A DNA stretch of 64,000 bases from Odontesthes bonariensis (GCF_027942865.1 NC_134519.1:22602248-22666247); one strand, 5' to 3'. Counted from the first letter of the stretch, positions 1-13,376 are shown. Translations and numbers: made by a program. The notes: generated by a model not told the origin, from the sequence alone.

Positions 1-44
1 GTCAAAAGATCTCATGTCACACTCACATAAACCCCCCCAACCCA

Positions 45-48
45 CCCA

Positions 49-79
<31 letters not shown>

Positions 80-80
80 T
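45..80. repeat. GCAC/CA microsatellite
   Basis: The sequence shows a run of ACGC/GCAC tetramers passing into CA dinucleotides. It is a simple sequence repeat with no gene beside it. Confidence 0.9.
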
Positions 81-3000
81 TTTGTATCCTGCTCTGGCTG
101 TAGTGGTGTTAATTAGAGTTGCGCTTAAATGAAGGCAGATGCACTCCACCCCATTCTTAAGGTCAATTAGCTGTGACGGTAAAAGCTACACATTCCTAAG
201 ACCCAATTAATGGGAGGATTTACTTGTTATCACACTGAATGGATGTAATTACATCAAATCATTCGGTGTCATGGTTAACTGCTGGATGGCAGATGTTACC
301 TTTCGCTCTTAGAGTGGACAATTATAAATCGTATGTATAAATCTGAGGCACTTTATTGATCTATTTAGTCCCTTGGAAATACTTGTTAGATAAACATCTG
401 CATCAACCTGTTTTAGTCAAACAGATATCCAATGCTTTCAGGAAATCCAAAACTGATAAGAGGGACCTCACCACAAGCTGAGAAAGACAAATCTTTACTC
501 TATCCAGGATATGTATAGCGCTCAATAAATCTTGTTGGCTCACATTAGCTGTGGATGACAGCTCAGGGAGACCAAAACTGTCAGCTTGACGATTCAGCAC
601 TTCATCATTGCATGGCCCAAGAGATTAAATCATACACATGAAATCGAAAGGCGATTTATTCTTTCATTGGAAACAGCAAATTTTGACTTTTGGGATTTGA
701 ATTTGGTCACTGGGACCCATGATTCCTAAGTACAAGAGTCAGAATATCTTCAGAAGTAGATGCAAAGGAACCACTGCAATGACGTTATTACTGAATGGTG
801 AAAAATCTTTGTAAAAAACTAAATGTACCCCAGGCACCATTATTTCTCTCTTAGAAAGCCCAACTATAATACCTGTAACTCTGTAAAGCTGTTCATATTT
901 ATTGGCAGAACATTTAAACTGTCTGCTGTTAGTTTCTGCCACTTCTCCACTAGTTCAGAGCTCATGTATGGCAAGTTTAAAACAGTCCGACTCAAACAGA
1001 TTTTTTTTATACTGCATCACACTTTCCAGTCTACATTTTTCCTTTGTGACCTTTGGATTTCATCATTCCTTCGATTGTTAAAGACAACAAAGCAGGTCTG
1101 TATCATGATAAAACCCCCACCTAGTTTTTCTGTTAGTGGCCTTCTCTTTTCCATTTGGGCTTCGTATTATCTGTGATAAACACAGTCATGCACTGCATTC
1201 CCAAAGGACTCTATTTTGGTTTCCTCTGTCCGAAGGACACTATCCCAGAAGCACTGTGGCTTTTAGATTAAAGTTTTTGCAAACATTAGTCCTGCCCTTT
1301 TGTGTCTTTCTCTCAATACTTCCTCCAAATTAAATCTATATCCTACTCGCTGACTTTTCCTTGAGTTTCTTCTTAGCAGCACATCCTAGAAGCATCAGCG
1401 GTTTTTTGACTGAAACACAAGTTACTTATGATATTACAGTTTCTACTCGACTTTAAGATCTAGGCATTTGTTAAGTTTTACGTTTTTTTTTTCACATACA
1501 CACATTTCACATACGTGTAAGCAAAAGTACCGCAAACTTTATCAGATGTGTGTAAACAGATAAACAGTTGAAGGCACATGAACATGTGTTGTTCTACATC
1601 TCTGGATCTTGCAGTTTCTTCAAACTCATTGAAATCAAAGTCAAAACACTTATGATCGAGTGTCATCGCGTTGTGTTTTGATTTGGTCTGGATGGTCGTG
1701 CTCCAACATGTTCATGCTTGCCATTTCATCCTCAGAGAGATAGAGCGTGCTGTGATCCAGACAGGAGCAGAACTGGTAGAAAACAGTGATCAGCAGCATG
1801 ACTCTTTTTTTTTTACCTCCAACACTCTGCCTCACACACACATAATAGAGTGAAATTCAGTTCAGCTGTAGATTAATTTGATGCACCGTGCCCTTACCAT
1901 TCTTCGGTTCCTGGAGAGATAGTGCTAATAATAGAGATATCTAATCAGTGAACGCACACCAACACACATACTAACAATGTGTTCATCTGATGACTCTGCC
2001 GTCCAATCTCCATGTAATACTTGACTCATATCGGTGTGTAAGTGTGCATCTACGTGTCCTCTTTCCAGTAACTTTGATATAGTATGTAGACACTTTGATA
2101 TAGTATGTAGAGGAGTGGAGGGGATGCAAGGACAGGAGCCTTCTTCTATTTTTGGAGTTGGCGTTCTCATGGTATCCCAGAAGAGAGGCCCGCTGTGGGC
2201 TCCCCTCTTCCGACAGGAGCACTACAGAGAAACCTGCCAGCAACAGAGGATGTCAGTCAGCCTGATCAGAAGTACACAGGGACTTGCATTTTGGGGCTTT
2301 GCAGATGCAAAACACTCATTGTGTATCAACAAATTAAAAAAGCAGAGACGTACTGTAGCAACTAGATTGGCAAAGGTGCTGTGAGCAGTTGCACTCTGTA
2401 CTTCGTTTTAAACTGAGTGACCTCCACTGGTGAACTGGATGCCTTGTTGAGCCACTTTGAAGGGGGGAGAAAAAAAGAAAAAAAATAATTAGGACCATTT
2501 CTCCAACATCCAGGCCTTTTCTGTTGCTGTGACAACAGCAAGGACAAGAGGAGGCAACCTTGAACGGCAGACAGCTTCGTGTCAATACTCACAAATGCTG
2601 TAAGCTTTACAGAGCACCAACACTGACTCACACGTCTTTCCAATTTTTCCAGAGTACTGTTGTGCGTTCAACCACACAGTTGTAAACCAGAGAACTGAAT
2701 TTAATTTCTAGATTGTCTGTGACCTCTCAGACCACCACTGCAGCTAGAAAGTCTGTGGCCAAAAATGAAAAGATCTAGGTTGAGAGCTAAATGCCACGGG
2801 GGAGTTTGGATGCTAAACAGCTTTTGACTGAGGAGAAGTTCGGGAGTTTATTTGAGTTTAAGTGTATCTAAACAGATTAAACTGTTTTTGAAATATGTGA
2901 ATCAACTTTTAAGGCAGACATCCATTCAATCAACATCCAAAAATGTCAAACTGCCAGTAGTATATATTTGGGGAGTGGAATATTTTATTTCATTTCAAAG

Positions 3001-3778
3001 CTCCAATTATTAATGCAGGTTACTAATATTACTATTGAAAGTATCCTAATTTAAAAAGTAATTTTTCCAAAATTGCTAGAAAATATACACATGATGATTT
3101 AAATCATCAACACATCATCTAGCATTCCTATTTTAGTATCTTAATTAAAAAATAAATAGGTTAGAACAATTCATCAATATTGGGCCAAAGGAAATACAAT
3201 ACTATCATTTGCTTTTATGAATTGAGCCACAACCCATTATTATGTGCATCGGATTTGATTGATTTGGGATGAAAACCAACAGCAGAAGAAAGTTTGTGCT
3301 CTGTTTTTGATCCACTTCAACATCACAGATGTGCCACAGACATACAGGTTGTCTGGCATGAGATGAAACCAAAAGCTTTCAGATAGAAACCAGGGGTATT
3401 CCATCAGTTAGTCTCCACACTTCTCATCAGTCTGTTGGTAGAGCAAATGGTAAACATTTTGTGTTTAGTATGACATCTTGTGGTTAATTCAAGCATTTCA
3501 GTAACCAAAAAAGAATAATCATCCTTACATATTTTACAGAAGCAAATAGTCAGAATAGAGGAAACATGAATAACAAAGCCATTTTCGTTAAATTAATCAA
3601 ATTTTATTTTATAGTTGTAAGTTGTAAGTTTTAGTTTTAGATGCATTCAAGTTCTATCATACATTTCACTCACAGCAGGTAGGTCAGAGTACAAGCTTCC
3701 ATCAAACACAAATTATCTCAAAATCTAAATTAAATAAATGTATATCAACTCCAGAAAATTTGACATTTTACGAATCCA
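81..3778. other. AT-rich spacer, no gene recognised
   Basis: Open frames here are short, lack plausible splice context and encode nothing I recognise. The only local structure noted is a 21-bp direct repeat, ACTTTGATATAGTATGTAGAC, at 2071-2091, repeated at 2092-2110 with its last bases diverged. Distal regulatory elements for the downstream spindlin gene are possible but cannot be seen by eye. Confidence 0.6.
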
Positions 3779-3880
3779 TTTACTATGGAAACAAATGTCT
3801 GTCAAAGAAGAAAGGTTATTAAACTAAAAAATTAGTTTAATAACCTTTCTTCTTTGACAGACATTTGTTTCCATAGTAAA
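3779..3880. repeat. Near-perfect 49-bp-arm inverted repeat
   Basis: The left arm (3779-3827) and right arm (3832-3880) are exact reverse complements around a four-base AAAA loop. The right arm contains TTAGTTTAATAACC and ends CCATAGTAAA. There is no target-site duplication and no transposon-like terminal motif. It lies about 60 bp upstream of a truncated L2 tail. A snap-back or template-switch replication event would explain it. A microRNA precursor is less likely, because pairing is perfect over all 49 bp. Confidence 0.9.
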
Positions 3881-3941
3881 ACAAAGGCCGATAATGCTCT
3901 AAAAAAAGAAGCTTTCAAGATGTAACTTTCTCTGCGATTTC

Positions 3942-4290
3942 TTAAACATGGAGAAGCAGCATTTAGCTGTTATGCTGCAAACAAGTGGAACAAACTGCCA
4001 GTGGAGATTAAACTTTCACCAAATGTAGACATTTTTAAATCCAGGTTAAAAACATTTCTTTTCTCATGTGTCTATGCATGAAATCTGCACGGTATCTTTT
4101 AACTTATCTTGACTGTTGCTTGTTTTAAATTCATTTAAATGATTTTATTTGTTTCTCTTTATATTCTTTTTTGTATTTTAATGCTTCTTCCACTCCCTGC
4201 TGCAATGCTTTTATTTTATGTAAAGCACTTTGAACTGTTTGTACATGAAATGTGCTATATATATAAATTTCATTTCATTTCATTTCATAG
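3942..4290 (+). mobile_element. 5'-truncated L2 LINE 3' end
   Basis: This segment matches the 3' end of the longer LINE at 12.4-15.1 kb almost base for base. It covers the last RT codons (GEAAFSCYAANKWNKLP in translation), the stop after the CVYA/CVYA-like end, and the 3' UTR with TGTAAAGCACTTTGAACTG. It ends in a short pentamer tail of the form ATTTC repeated. That is the usual L2 style of 3' end, with a microsatellite instead of poly(A). The 5' truncation implies abortive target-primed reverse transcription. The high identity to the longer copy suggests recent activity of the family. Confidence 0.9.
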
Positions 4291-4559
4291 TAATGCTTGG
4301 TTGGTGTTCAGATGTGCTGAAGCCTCAAGGAAGATGTAATTTAGGTTAATGATAAGAAACTTTATAGAAGGACAACGTCCCCTTGTTCTATAAACTTTAA
4401 TAGGAACTAAATGGCAAGAATAAAGAATGTTCTACCCTTCAAACCGCTTGAGCTTAAAACCAAGTACTGTGTAGCTCAGGCGTCATCGCCAAAGCTTTTG
4501 AGCAAGGCTCTGCTTTGAGCTAAATCATTAAGAGACAAACGTAATTAAGTCCCAGAAGG

Positions 4560-4680
4560 CTTTGCGAGCTGTCAGCGCCTCGTGGTAGTTGTAGTTCTAC
4601 AACCAGGTTCGCTTCCGTGTAGCCTGCGTTAGGTGGAGGAATCTGCTCTGTGAAGACAAACACGTGAAATTATTGATCAG
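4560..4680 (+). promoter_or_regulatory. Probable spindlin promoter and 5' UTR exon
   Basis: A locally more GC-rich stretch ends in a good donor (ATCAG|GTAGGG at about 4680). The next acceptor is TCTTGCAG at 5338, directly before the exon with the spindlin start codon. I infer a noncoding first exon here. The transcription start is not visible: there is no clear TATA box, as expected for a broadly expressed gene. Confidence 0.5.
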
Positions 4681-5360
4681 GTAGGGAAAACAGCTTTTGT
4701 TGCTGATTGTCAGCTATTGAACTTGTTGAGCACATGATTAATATTAATTAATTTGTTTTGTCCATTATTCATTTTTTCCTGTTTTTCTAACAGCCGCAGA
4801 TAGGGTGAGAAAAAAAAATCAGCGCTTACATGGCGATGCATTTCCTTTTGTTCGACTAGCTTATGTGTAGAAATGCAGAAGGCAGTTCTTCTGAAATGTT
4901 TCTCATTTTACTGTAAACAGGGACTGGGGGGTGGTTTCTAGACGTAAGACACCTACTTTGTTCATTTTTTGGCTTCGTATTTTTTTTCGACGACAGTGGA
5001 CACGCCGGTGTTTTTCAGCTTTCTTCGGTGAAGTTACACATTTATTAGCCATATAGTTAGCTGTGTAAATATATGTAACCTGTAGTCGTGCTAGCACTTG
5101 AGCTAACTTAGTTAGCACTGTCGCTTATTAGAACGAGCTTGTTGTTTACATCCGGTAAACGAGTTTGTTGGCTAGTTTGCATAGCTTTGGTTCATTTTAC
5201 TGAGGGCAGCAGATGTGCTGGGTAACATGCTGACTTGACTTGGTGACTTGACTTCATTACTCTGATTTAAGGGGTCTCGTTAGTGACACTGTTATCTTTC
5301 CTCTGTATGCACTAACCGATCTGTCTCGTGTCTTGCAGGGTTGTGTGAATTTATGGAAAC

Positions 5361-8269
5361 ATGTCAAAGAAACGTGGCAGGTAGGCCCAAAATAACTTAA
5401 TTAAGCTCATTTTCTCCTCAGCTAGTGTCTGACTTGTAAAATGCAATGTTCCAGATTTAGCTAAAGAACTTGGAAAAAAAAACATTTACCATTTCTAATA
5501 TTCATCATAAGCCTAACCAAACTGTATGATATTTATTTTAAATGGATTACACTGTATTGTTTTGGTGGGTTTTTTTTTTTTTAAAGGAAAAATTTAAAAA
5601 ACACAGCCATGTTTCTAAATAGATTCATTATTTCACTTAATGTTTTAGCGATGGATCTACTTACCGAAGAAATGAACTTAACTGTGATATCCTCTTGTCT
5701 CGGCGGCAAAGGAATAGTCATGGACCTTAGAAGAAAAGCAAACCTTTTGGCAAACAGCATCGCAGAGACAGGGGACTGAAGCCAGAAAACACATATTATT
5801 TTGTGGACTAAATAGTGCATTGTCAAACAAAGTCAAGCACAATGACTTGGACTGTGTCTCTGCTTGAGTGAGTGAGGTGGTGCAGAAAGTCTCAGCTATG
5901 GGTGATGTGAGAATGAAATGATCTGGCCTTCCTCACATCTTTAACTGATTCCCACAAACTACTGTTAAAGCTCATGTAAATGTCAAGACCAGACGCATAA
6001 AACTACACTTTTTTTATACATATATATATGCATCTTGGTGTGTTTTAGTCTGCTGAAGTCGTACTTAAGATAAACTTTGAAAGTCTGGCTTGTAAATGAG
6101 ACCCCAATACTCTTGACATATTGGTCTTTTTTATGGATGCTGTCATTTTACTTTACTGCTAAATTAGACAAAGCTTTGCAGTAATTGTTTGCCACCCCCC
6201 CTTTATGCGCATTTGCGGATCATATTTTTGAGATTCCCTGCCACTTTTTTGATAGTAATAACACATTTAGAGGCATTTAAGCAAGACATCATTAGTGAGG
6301 AAGGAAATCAAATGAAAGAAATGTGATACATAATAGGCTTTGAGGTGCACATATCCCCTGGGTGTTCCTCACTCAGTTGTTGGTGGTTTTACGGTCTTAT
6401 GTGTTTATGTGACCTTTTAGTAGTCCTCGCTGTGCGGTGGAAATAGTAGAAGCTCTGCACCTCGGAGGATTCCTGAAAGTATAGAAGCTGTGGATGGTGT
6501 AAAGGTCTGCTTTTAAAAAAGTTCATCCTGCTCCTACAGATGTTCTAATACAATAAATTTCCTCTGACTGTTATTGCAGGAAGCGTAGCAGTGGAGAGCT
6601 GAGTGACAGCTCAGCGTCAACCCTGAGCCCAGACCCTGACAACCTCTTGGGCCGCAGGATTCAACACACCTGGAGGGAGAAGGGTAACGTAACCAAGTGG
6701 AAAGGCACCGTTCTGGAGCGCCTTATTGTGAACAGCTCCCTCTACATGGTCAAATATGACGGCTTCGATTGCGTCTACGGCATTGAGCTCTTCAAAGATA
6801 ACCGGGTGTCCAACCTGCAGATTTTGTCAGAGAAAGTCTGTGAGTGTGACCAGATAAGCTTCTGATCATGGAAATAATTAAGCCATCTGGATGTGCATGT
6901 TGTGTAAACAGTAAAGTGTTGAAGTGTTTACTCTAACTTTGGACAGATGTTATCATGTCCACATTGTGTTTCCCTGCACTTCAGGTTGACATCACGCAGT
7001 CCTTTGTCTCTGTTTTCATTGGCTTCCCCCATGAGTTGGCGTTCTACTTTTATTTTTTTTTTCTGATTTGAACAAACACATCTTTGTTGTTGCTGACAGA
7101 CCTAAGAAACAAACTGCTGTTTTTTTGCCAGAAGAGCAAACCGCATGCATTGTCATCAAATCCTGGGAAGCATAATCGAATAACGACAAAGATTATTTCC
7201 GAAGGCTTTTTATAAGAAATTAATAAGATACATTTCTGATTTAGTAGAAAAATAAAGGTGTTTTCATGTCAAGCTGACTTAAAGTTGACATTGGCTGAAA
7301 TAGATTCATAATTTATTTTAATGTGTTCAGTAATGGAGAGTATAGTATACTGCCTCATCAAGTGTCTTCTCTCCTGCAGTAAACAATAAAATCAAGGTGC
7401 CCCCTGGGGCTGAGGAGCTGGTGGGTCGCGCGGTGGAGCATCTGTTTGAGAAGGAGGACGGGGAGAAAAACGAGTGGCGAGGCATGGTGCTGTCCCGAGC
7501 CCCCATCATGACCCACTGGTATTACATCACCTACGAGAAGGACCCGGTGCTGTATATGTACCAGCTGTGGGACGACTACAAGGACGGAGACCTACGTGTC
7601 CTGCCTGAGTCAGGTACAGTAATGAGAGCTTTAGTGTCAATAAGCATAAAACCGCCAATGTTTTATATTTCAGATGCTCCCAGAGAAGTGGGAGGAAGAG
7701 AACAGGACAAATTTACATAGTCTGCATTGCAAAACACTCCAGTGCTTTGGTCCTTTTCACTTGGAACATTTTGTCCAGAACTTCTGCTTGGATGAGCAGT
7801 CAGAGAGTATATTCTAATGTGGCGCATGTGTCCTATAATGAAGAGACTATGCTGTCTCCAAGGAACCGGAGAAGGGAAAGGCACGGCACATGTATGAAGC
7901 AGAGCAAGCATGTTTCGAGGTGATTAAGGTTCACCTCGGAACTGCTCACAATTTATCTTGAATATGAAATTTGTTGCAAATATTAAGATGGAGCCGCTCG
8001 AAAACTTTTGTCCCTCAGTCACACCGATCTTACCTTGTTATATGGTTTCTGTTGGTCATCCAGAGAACAAACATCTGCTGCCAGCAGACAGGAAGCCGGG
8101 TGAGGAGCCAGAAAGTCTTGTGGGCAAACAGGTTGAGTACGTCACAGATAACGGCCTGAAGAGGACGGGCTTAGTCATCTACCAGGTCCCTGCAAAGCCC
8201 ACCGTATACTACATAAAGTATGACGACGATGTCCACATCCATGTCTATGATCTGGTGAAGACCACCTAG
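5361..8269 (+). CDS. Spindlin family histone reader, four coding exons
   Basis: Coding exons are 5361-5380, 6580-6839, 7380-7613 and 8064-8269, all GT-AG, joining to 720 nt (239 aa plus stop). The protein has a short basic Ser-rich N-terminus ([17 protein letters not shown]) and three Spin/Ssty Tudor-like repeats at about residues 35-85, 110-165 and 190-237. It ends YDLVKTT, like vertebrate spindlins. The aromatic residues that in SPIN1 cage H3K4me3 in repeat 2 are present (HLFEKED, EWRG, YITYEKD, LYMYQL), as are the repeat 1 residues (HTW, TKWKG, VKYDG, CVYG). Family knowledge: a nuclear reader of H3K4me3 with H3R8me2a that promotes rRNA and Wnt target transcription. The N-terminus is shorter than in SPIN1 (262 aa), so the exact paralogue is left open. 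The start is the second ATG of the exon: the first, at 5353, is out of frame. Confidence 0.95.
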
Positions 8270-9250
8270 TACTGACTGTCCACTTTAAACTTCAGCTGAT
8301 GGCTCATATTTGCTCCAACCAGTCGTTACCCGTTAAAGTGTTCAAGATTTCCTCCAGTGGGGGAAAATGTGCCCACCATCAAGAGCCCCGGCTTTTATTT
8401 CTGATCGCTTCGGTTTATTTTATTTTCTTTCCCTTAAGGGCCTCCGTCACTCTCGCATTATAAGACATCTCCATTTTTGATTTTCCTTACCATATGACTT
8501 TTAAGTCCCATTTATTTTTAGATAAAGCAGGGCCCGGCAGATGAAATGGAGCTAGTTTGCTTTGGTTGAATCGCAGATGGACAGTGCAACTCTCAAACTC
8601 CAAAAGCCACTCTTATTTAAAACAACTCATCAAATTCAAGAGAATTTTTTATTTTATTTTTTTTCTCTTCTTCTTCGTTGCCTTCACATCTACGTTTTAC
8701 TCCAATTTCATTTAATTTATTTATTTCATCAGGAGTAACAAAACAAGAACTTGTCTGCTGTGCTTTATATCTCTCTGGGAAGGCCTCGGTTAGTTGAATA
8801 CAGAAGTGATATTCATTTGACTCGTGCTGATTTTTCCCATCACAGTGCACGCGGTTTCCGTTGAAGTGTAAAAGGCATTACCGCGTCTCACATTGTGGAT
8901 AGAAAAAAAAAACCAAACAAACAGAGAATAACCTTGTATCATTTCTCTGTTCTGTTCCATGTAAGCTGTAAGTTTTCTACATTATGATAATGTTTCAGAA
9001 ATACTGGTGTTCACGTCAAGTTGTTTCAAACTGTGTTTGTGCTACGCACTATTTATGTAGTTGAAATCGGCTAACAACATTGTTTGGTATTTTGGACTGA
9101 TGTCTTTATTATTTGCCCCCCCCCCCCCCCCCCAAAAAAAAAAAAATGAATGAAATATTGTTCATTGTGACCCTAAATATGTTTTGTTCTGTAAATATAA
9201 TGAGACATTTTTATGAACATAAAACAAAGCTACTTGAAAAGTGTTTTCTC
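8270..9250 (+). other. Spindlin 3' UTR region with C18-A13 tract
   Basis: This stretch follows the stop codon and has no coding frame of note. It holds a run of 18 C (9116-9133) followed directly by 13 A (9134-9146). No canonical AATAAA is clear; AT-rich variants such as CATAAA near 9219 could serve. The end of the transcript is therefore only estimated. Confidence 0.45.
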
Positions 9251-12200
9251 GTCTTTGTGTGGTAGTGGATGTCTTGTTGTTCCATGTATGCGTGTTCCGT
9301 TATAGATGGCGAATGCATTCTGATAAAACGCTTTGATCAATGAAAATAGTCAAAATTGACACCTGTTCTTCGCCTAATGAGAATTGAGAGCTGTTTGTGA
9401 TCCTCCAGTCTTTGGTTTCACGTCTTCAGCCGAGCGTTACTGAGAGTGAAAGTAGAACAAAGCATAACGTGAGAATTTCAACATGTTCACAACTAATGCA
9501 AATTTGACATGCCTCTCTTTCCACAGTTCGATGAGCTGGAAGACGGCTCTCTTTGACTTGTGGAATTCACCGAATACTAAAAGACAGTGAATGACCTCAG
9601 ATGCTATGCACGTTTAATCAGGAATGTTGCTTCAGTTCTGAGCTGTTTATTGAAAAACACCCTTTTCATTTTTACCTCTGCCGTGGTTAAACCATTTCTA
9701 CTCCTTCGGAAGGCATCAATTTTAGGAAATTATTAGATGTTGCGTCCAATCCCCCCCAAATATTTTCCGGTTTCATATAAAATACAGAAAAGAAAACCGT
9801 TTATTTAAAAGAACTTTTATGATTGTGAAGAAATGTCTCACAAATATACATCTTTCAACACTGTAGCTTACTCTTATCAAACGCTCAGAACGCAGGAGGT
9901 CAGACTGCAGGGCTGGGAAAGTGCAAGAATATCCAACCGCTGACAAGCGACTTTGTCAACCTGCGTACACAAGTTAATGTGAAGACTGGTTGTTTAAACA
10001 AGAGGGAGGTATGTGACCTAAAAAATATTAATCGGATCCTAAGTTAAACTGTATGAATCTACTCGTGCACAGTTGGGATGATCTATGGTTTGGCCATAGT
10101 TTGACTGTATGAATCTGCCTGTATTGATTTACACGTGTGCTTTAATGTTTTTACAAAAAGATGCACGCTGCACCTTGTGGTTTTTTTTTTCTGGCATCTT
10201 CTTTTTCTTCTGTGTATTCAAGGAGAGCTGTGGATTATGAGCAGAGCACCGAGGCTAGTTTTAGACAAGTTGAGTGTATACATCTAGAAATAATTTGATT
10301 TCAGTCATTCTACAACATTCTCTGTAGTTTTTAGAATTAGTTCTTGCTGCAGCATTACCGTGTCGTACACAACAAATCAGTTAGGATACATATACAATAT
10401 GTCATTATACATGCTTTAGAAATAAAATGGCATGGTATATATCATATATTTGTGTCATCAATACACAATGAATATTCTTACTTTAGGCACTGCATGCATA
10501 TACTGATGTTGATGTTCTTTGAAATTTTACACTGTAGTGCTGTAACTTTTAATTAAGAATCTATTTAATGCCTAACATTAGTGTTCCAGGCAATCTGTCT
10601 TATATCCCAGTGTATGATTGAGATTATTTATCATGGCACTTGATAAAATGAATTAGAGCTCTTGCTGCCATCTCAAGGGGAGCATTCGATTTCTTGTTGA
10701 AATCCAAGCACCCCACCAGAATTCACCCAAGACTAATTCTGAGCGAAACCTGAGTCACGTGCATTTATTTTCTGGAAAAGATGAATGTCCTCACCAAACT
10801 GTGGTAATCTGAAACCCGAATTGTTATATTTCACAGGTTGAGTGATAATTGTGAGCTGCAGGTGTAGCTGTTGAGGAAACGTAGCTGATCACTTTTTTTT
10901 TTTTTACAGAGGCAGTTCCCGTGCTGATTCAAAGCCAGTGTTTAACTTTGCAATTTGACAGTCAACGAACAATCTCTACCAAAAAATATGGTGCTGGAGT
11001 AACACAAACTCTAGAACAAAAGACTGCTCGTGTCAGTGGACCAGCTTATAGTTTTTTTTAAGAAAAGCACTGCCAGTGAAGTGTCTAATTTGCCAAATCA
11101 AAGCAAGAACACTTAAAAACTGAGAATCATTAATCGGACAAAAGTGAATACCTGTCCAAAATACATTTGACTCAGTAGGTTGTATTTTATCAGCTGGGGC
11201 AAAGCACAACCAAAACAGGCTGTAAGACAATAAAAGAAAAGCTTAACACCACAGTGTGTCTCACTTTTGAGTTTTTCCATAGTGCTGTAGCTTTACATTT
11301 CTTAAACTTATTTTCATCAAACACCTGGAGAGCTTCTGCTTCTGCAGACCAATGAAATCAACTCACCCAGTACCTAACTTTGGATTAGTGAAACTAGATG
11401 AACTTCTATTCATCTTACAGAGCTGTAAGATGAATTTAGCCAGTAAGAATTTAGCTTTAAATTCTCATTACTCTGTGATTGTCTGTTGTAAACCACAAAG
11501 TGGATTGTCCCAGTGGAAGCAGCTCTTCATCCTCCCGTTTGTTTCGGGTGTATCTGATAAATGGAAATGATAATAAGACAATATGAATAGTCAGGACCCT
11601 TGGACATCTGTGAATAAATTTCATATAATGTTTATCAGCCCAAAAACAATCTAATCCTGTGCACAATCAGCCAATTTGTGAAGCTCCTGTTTGATGTTGG
11701 TGTTTTTCTGTGACTGTTGATCAAATGCCAGCTTTAATGTCGACATGTTATCGCCTGATTCCTGATCTTTCTGATCACACATGTAGCCACATGCTGACTA
11801 CTGACTGTCTCTCCCACCCCCGGAGCCTCTCCAAGGTGCCAGGGATGAGGTGTCGGGTGCCAGTACAGACATCAGGGAACAGTTGGCATACCATCACACC
11901 AGGCTGGGCGCCCAGATAGTAATAACAACGAGACGATAGTGCATGCATTATAGAAGGTCTACCCTCTTGAGATTGTGTCTGATGAAATTTTGTCACCTGT
12001 TGTGCACTTTCTTTTACACATTCATCACTATTTTCCATCATTGCCTCCCTTCAGGAAACCATCTGCCTGAGCTTTTGGCAACAGCTTTTATTGTTCAGAC
12101 GACAAAATTACTCACTAGAGTATCATTGACCGTGGCTCTTCTCTCTCTTTTAAAATGAAAGCTAAGCAGGATAAAGACAGAACCATATGTAGCTAGTTGG

Positions 12201-12387
12201 TAGATCATGAGGCTCCACACTAACAGAGTCTTGAAAAAGCTAATGCGTCTTATTCTTTGGGTGTAAAAGAGCTTTCAGACTCTTTTCAGCTTTTCTTAAG
12301 AAGTACATTGAAACTAATAATGTCCTATGAACAAACAAAAAATACTGTACAGTAAAGTATAGTTTTAATGCTCTGCTTTTATTTTAA
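9251..12387. other. Intergenic spacer, nothing recognised
   Basis: The open frames are short and AT-rich. No domain, splice pattern, terminal repeat or RNA gene could be supported in this 3.1-kb interval. Confidence 0.5.
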
Positions 12388-12429
12388 AGGGTGTTCCTAA
12401 AATCCTGTTCTTAATCATTTACAGATCTC

Positions 12430-13376
12430 CAGGATACTGTGCAAGTTTTATTGATGATTTTTCTGAATTATTGTCTGTTATTTCGACTGATTTTAACCAT
12501 TTTATCTTGACCGGGGATTTTAACATTCACATAGATAATATGACGGATGGTACTGCCAAAGAATTTTCTTCTGTGCTGGACATGTTTGGTTTGTGGCAGC
12601 ATGTAACAGAACCTACCCACCTTTGAGGTCACATTCTGGACCTGGTCATTTCTAAAGGTGTTGATATTTCTTCTGTTGTTGTTACTGATTTGGCCTTGTC
12701 TGACCATTTTTGTATTTTATTTGATTTACATATTACTCAGAATGTTCAAACAACCAGCTTCTCAGTTAAGAAGAGGTACATCAATGAGAAAACAAGTGCT
12801 CAGTTTAGGGAGGCCATAGTTATGTTACCAACAATGAGCGCAGAGTCGGTTGAAGGAATGCTGGATCATTTTAACTTGAAAATTTTTAATGTAATGGAAG
12901 CTGTTGCACCGATAAGAATCAAGAGCACCTTGATCAAACAGAAAACCCCATGGAGAAACACCACTACGGTCAAAAATCTGAAAAGAGAATGCAGGAAAGC
13001 TGAACATAAGTGGAGGAAAACAAAGCTTCAGATTCACTATGAGCTATACAAAGAAAGCCTGCATAGTTATAACAGTGAGCTGTGCAAGGCCAGACAGCTG
13101 CATTTATCCAAAATGATTAATAAGAATGTCAACAAGTCTCGAACTCTGTTTGCTATGGTTGAAAAACTCACAAATCCTCCTAAACAGTCAAACCCAGACC
13201 TCCTCTCCACTGAGAAATGCAATGAATTTGCCAACTTTTTTAGCCAAAAAATCAAAACAATTAGACAAAACATTAACGCAACACAGACAAACAAGAAAAC
13301 TAATCTGTGTCTAAAACCTAGAAATAACTCTGACGTTATGTCACAATTTAATATTGTTAATTTAAAAGTTTCCTAG
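12430..13376 (+). pseudogene. L2 ORF2 5' part: endonuclease end and linker, broken
   Basis: Reading the endonuclease frame, a TGA stop at about 12625 interrupts PTHL-GHILDLV where relatives usually have an arginine codon, so a CGA to TGA change is likely. After the stop the frame continues for 228 aa: the SDHF motif, then a Lys-rich linker with PWRN and KRECRKAEHKWRKT, typical of the region between endonuclease and RT. It ends at a stop near 13375, where the RT continues in another frame. Both lesions show that this copy cannot make a full ORF2 protein. Confidence 0.85.
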
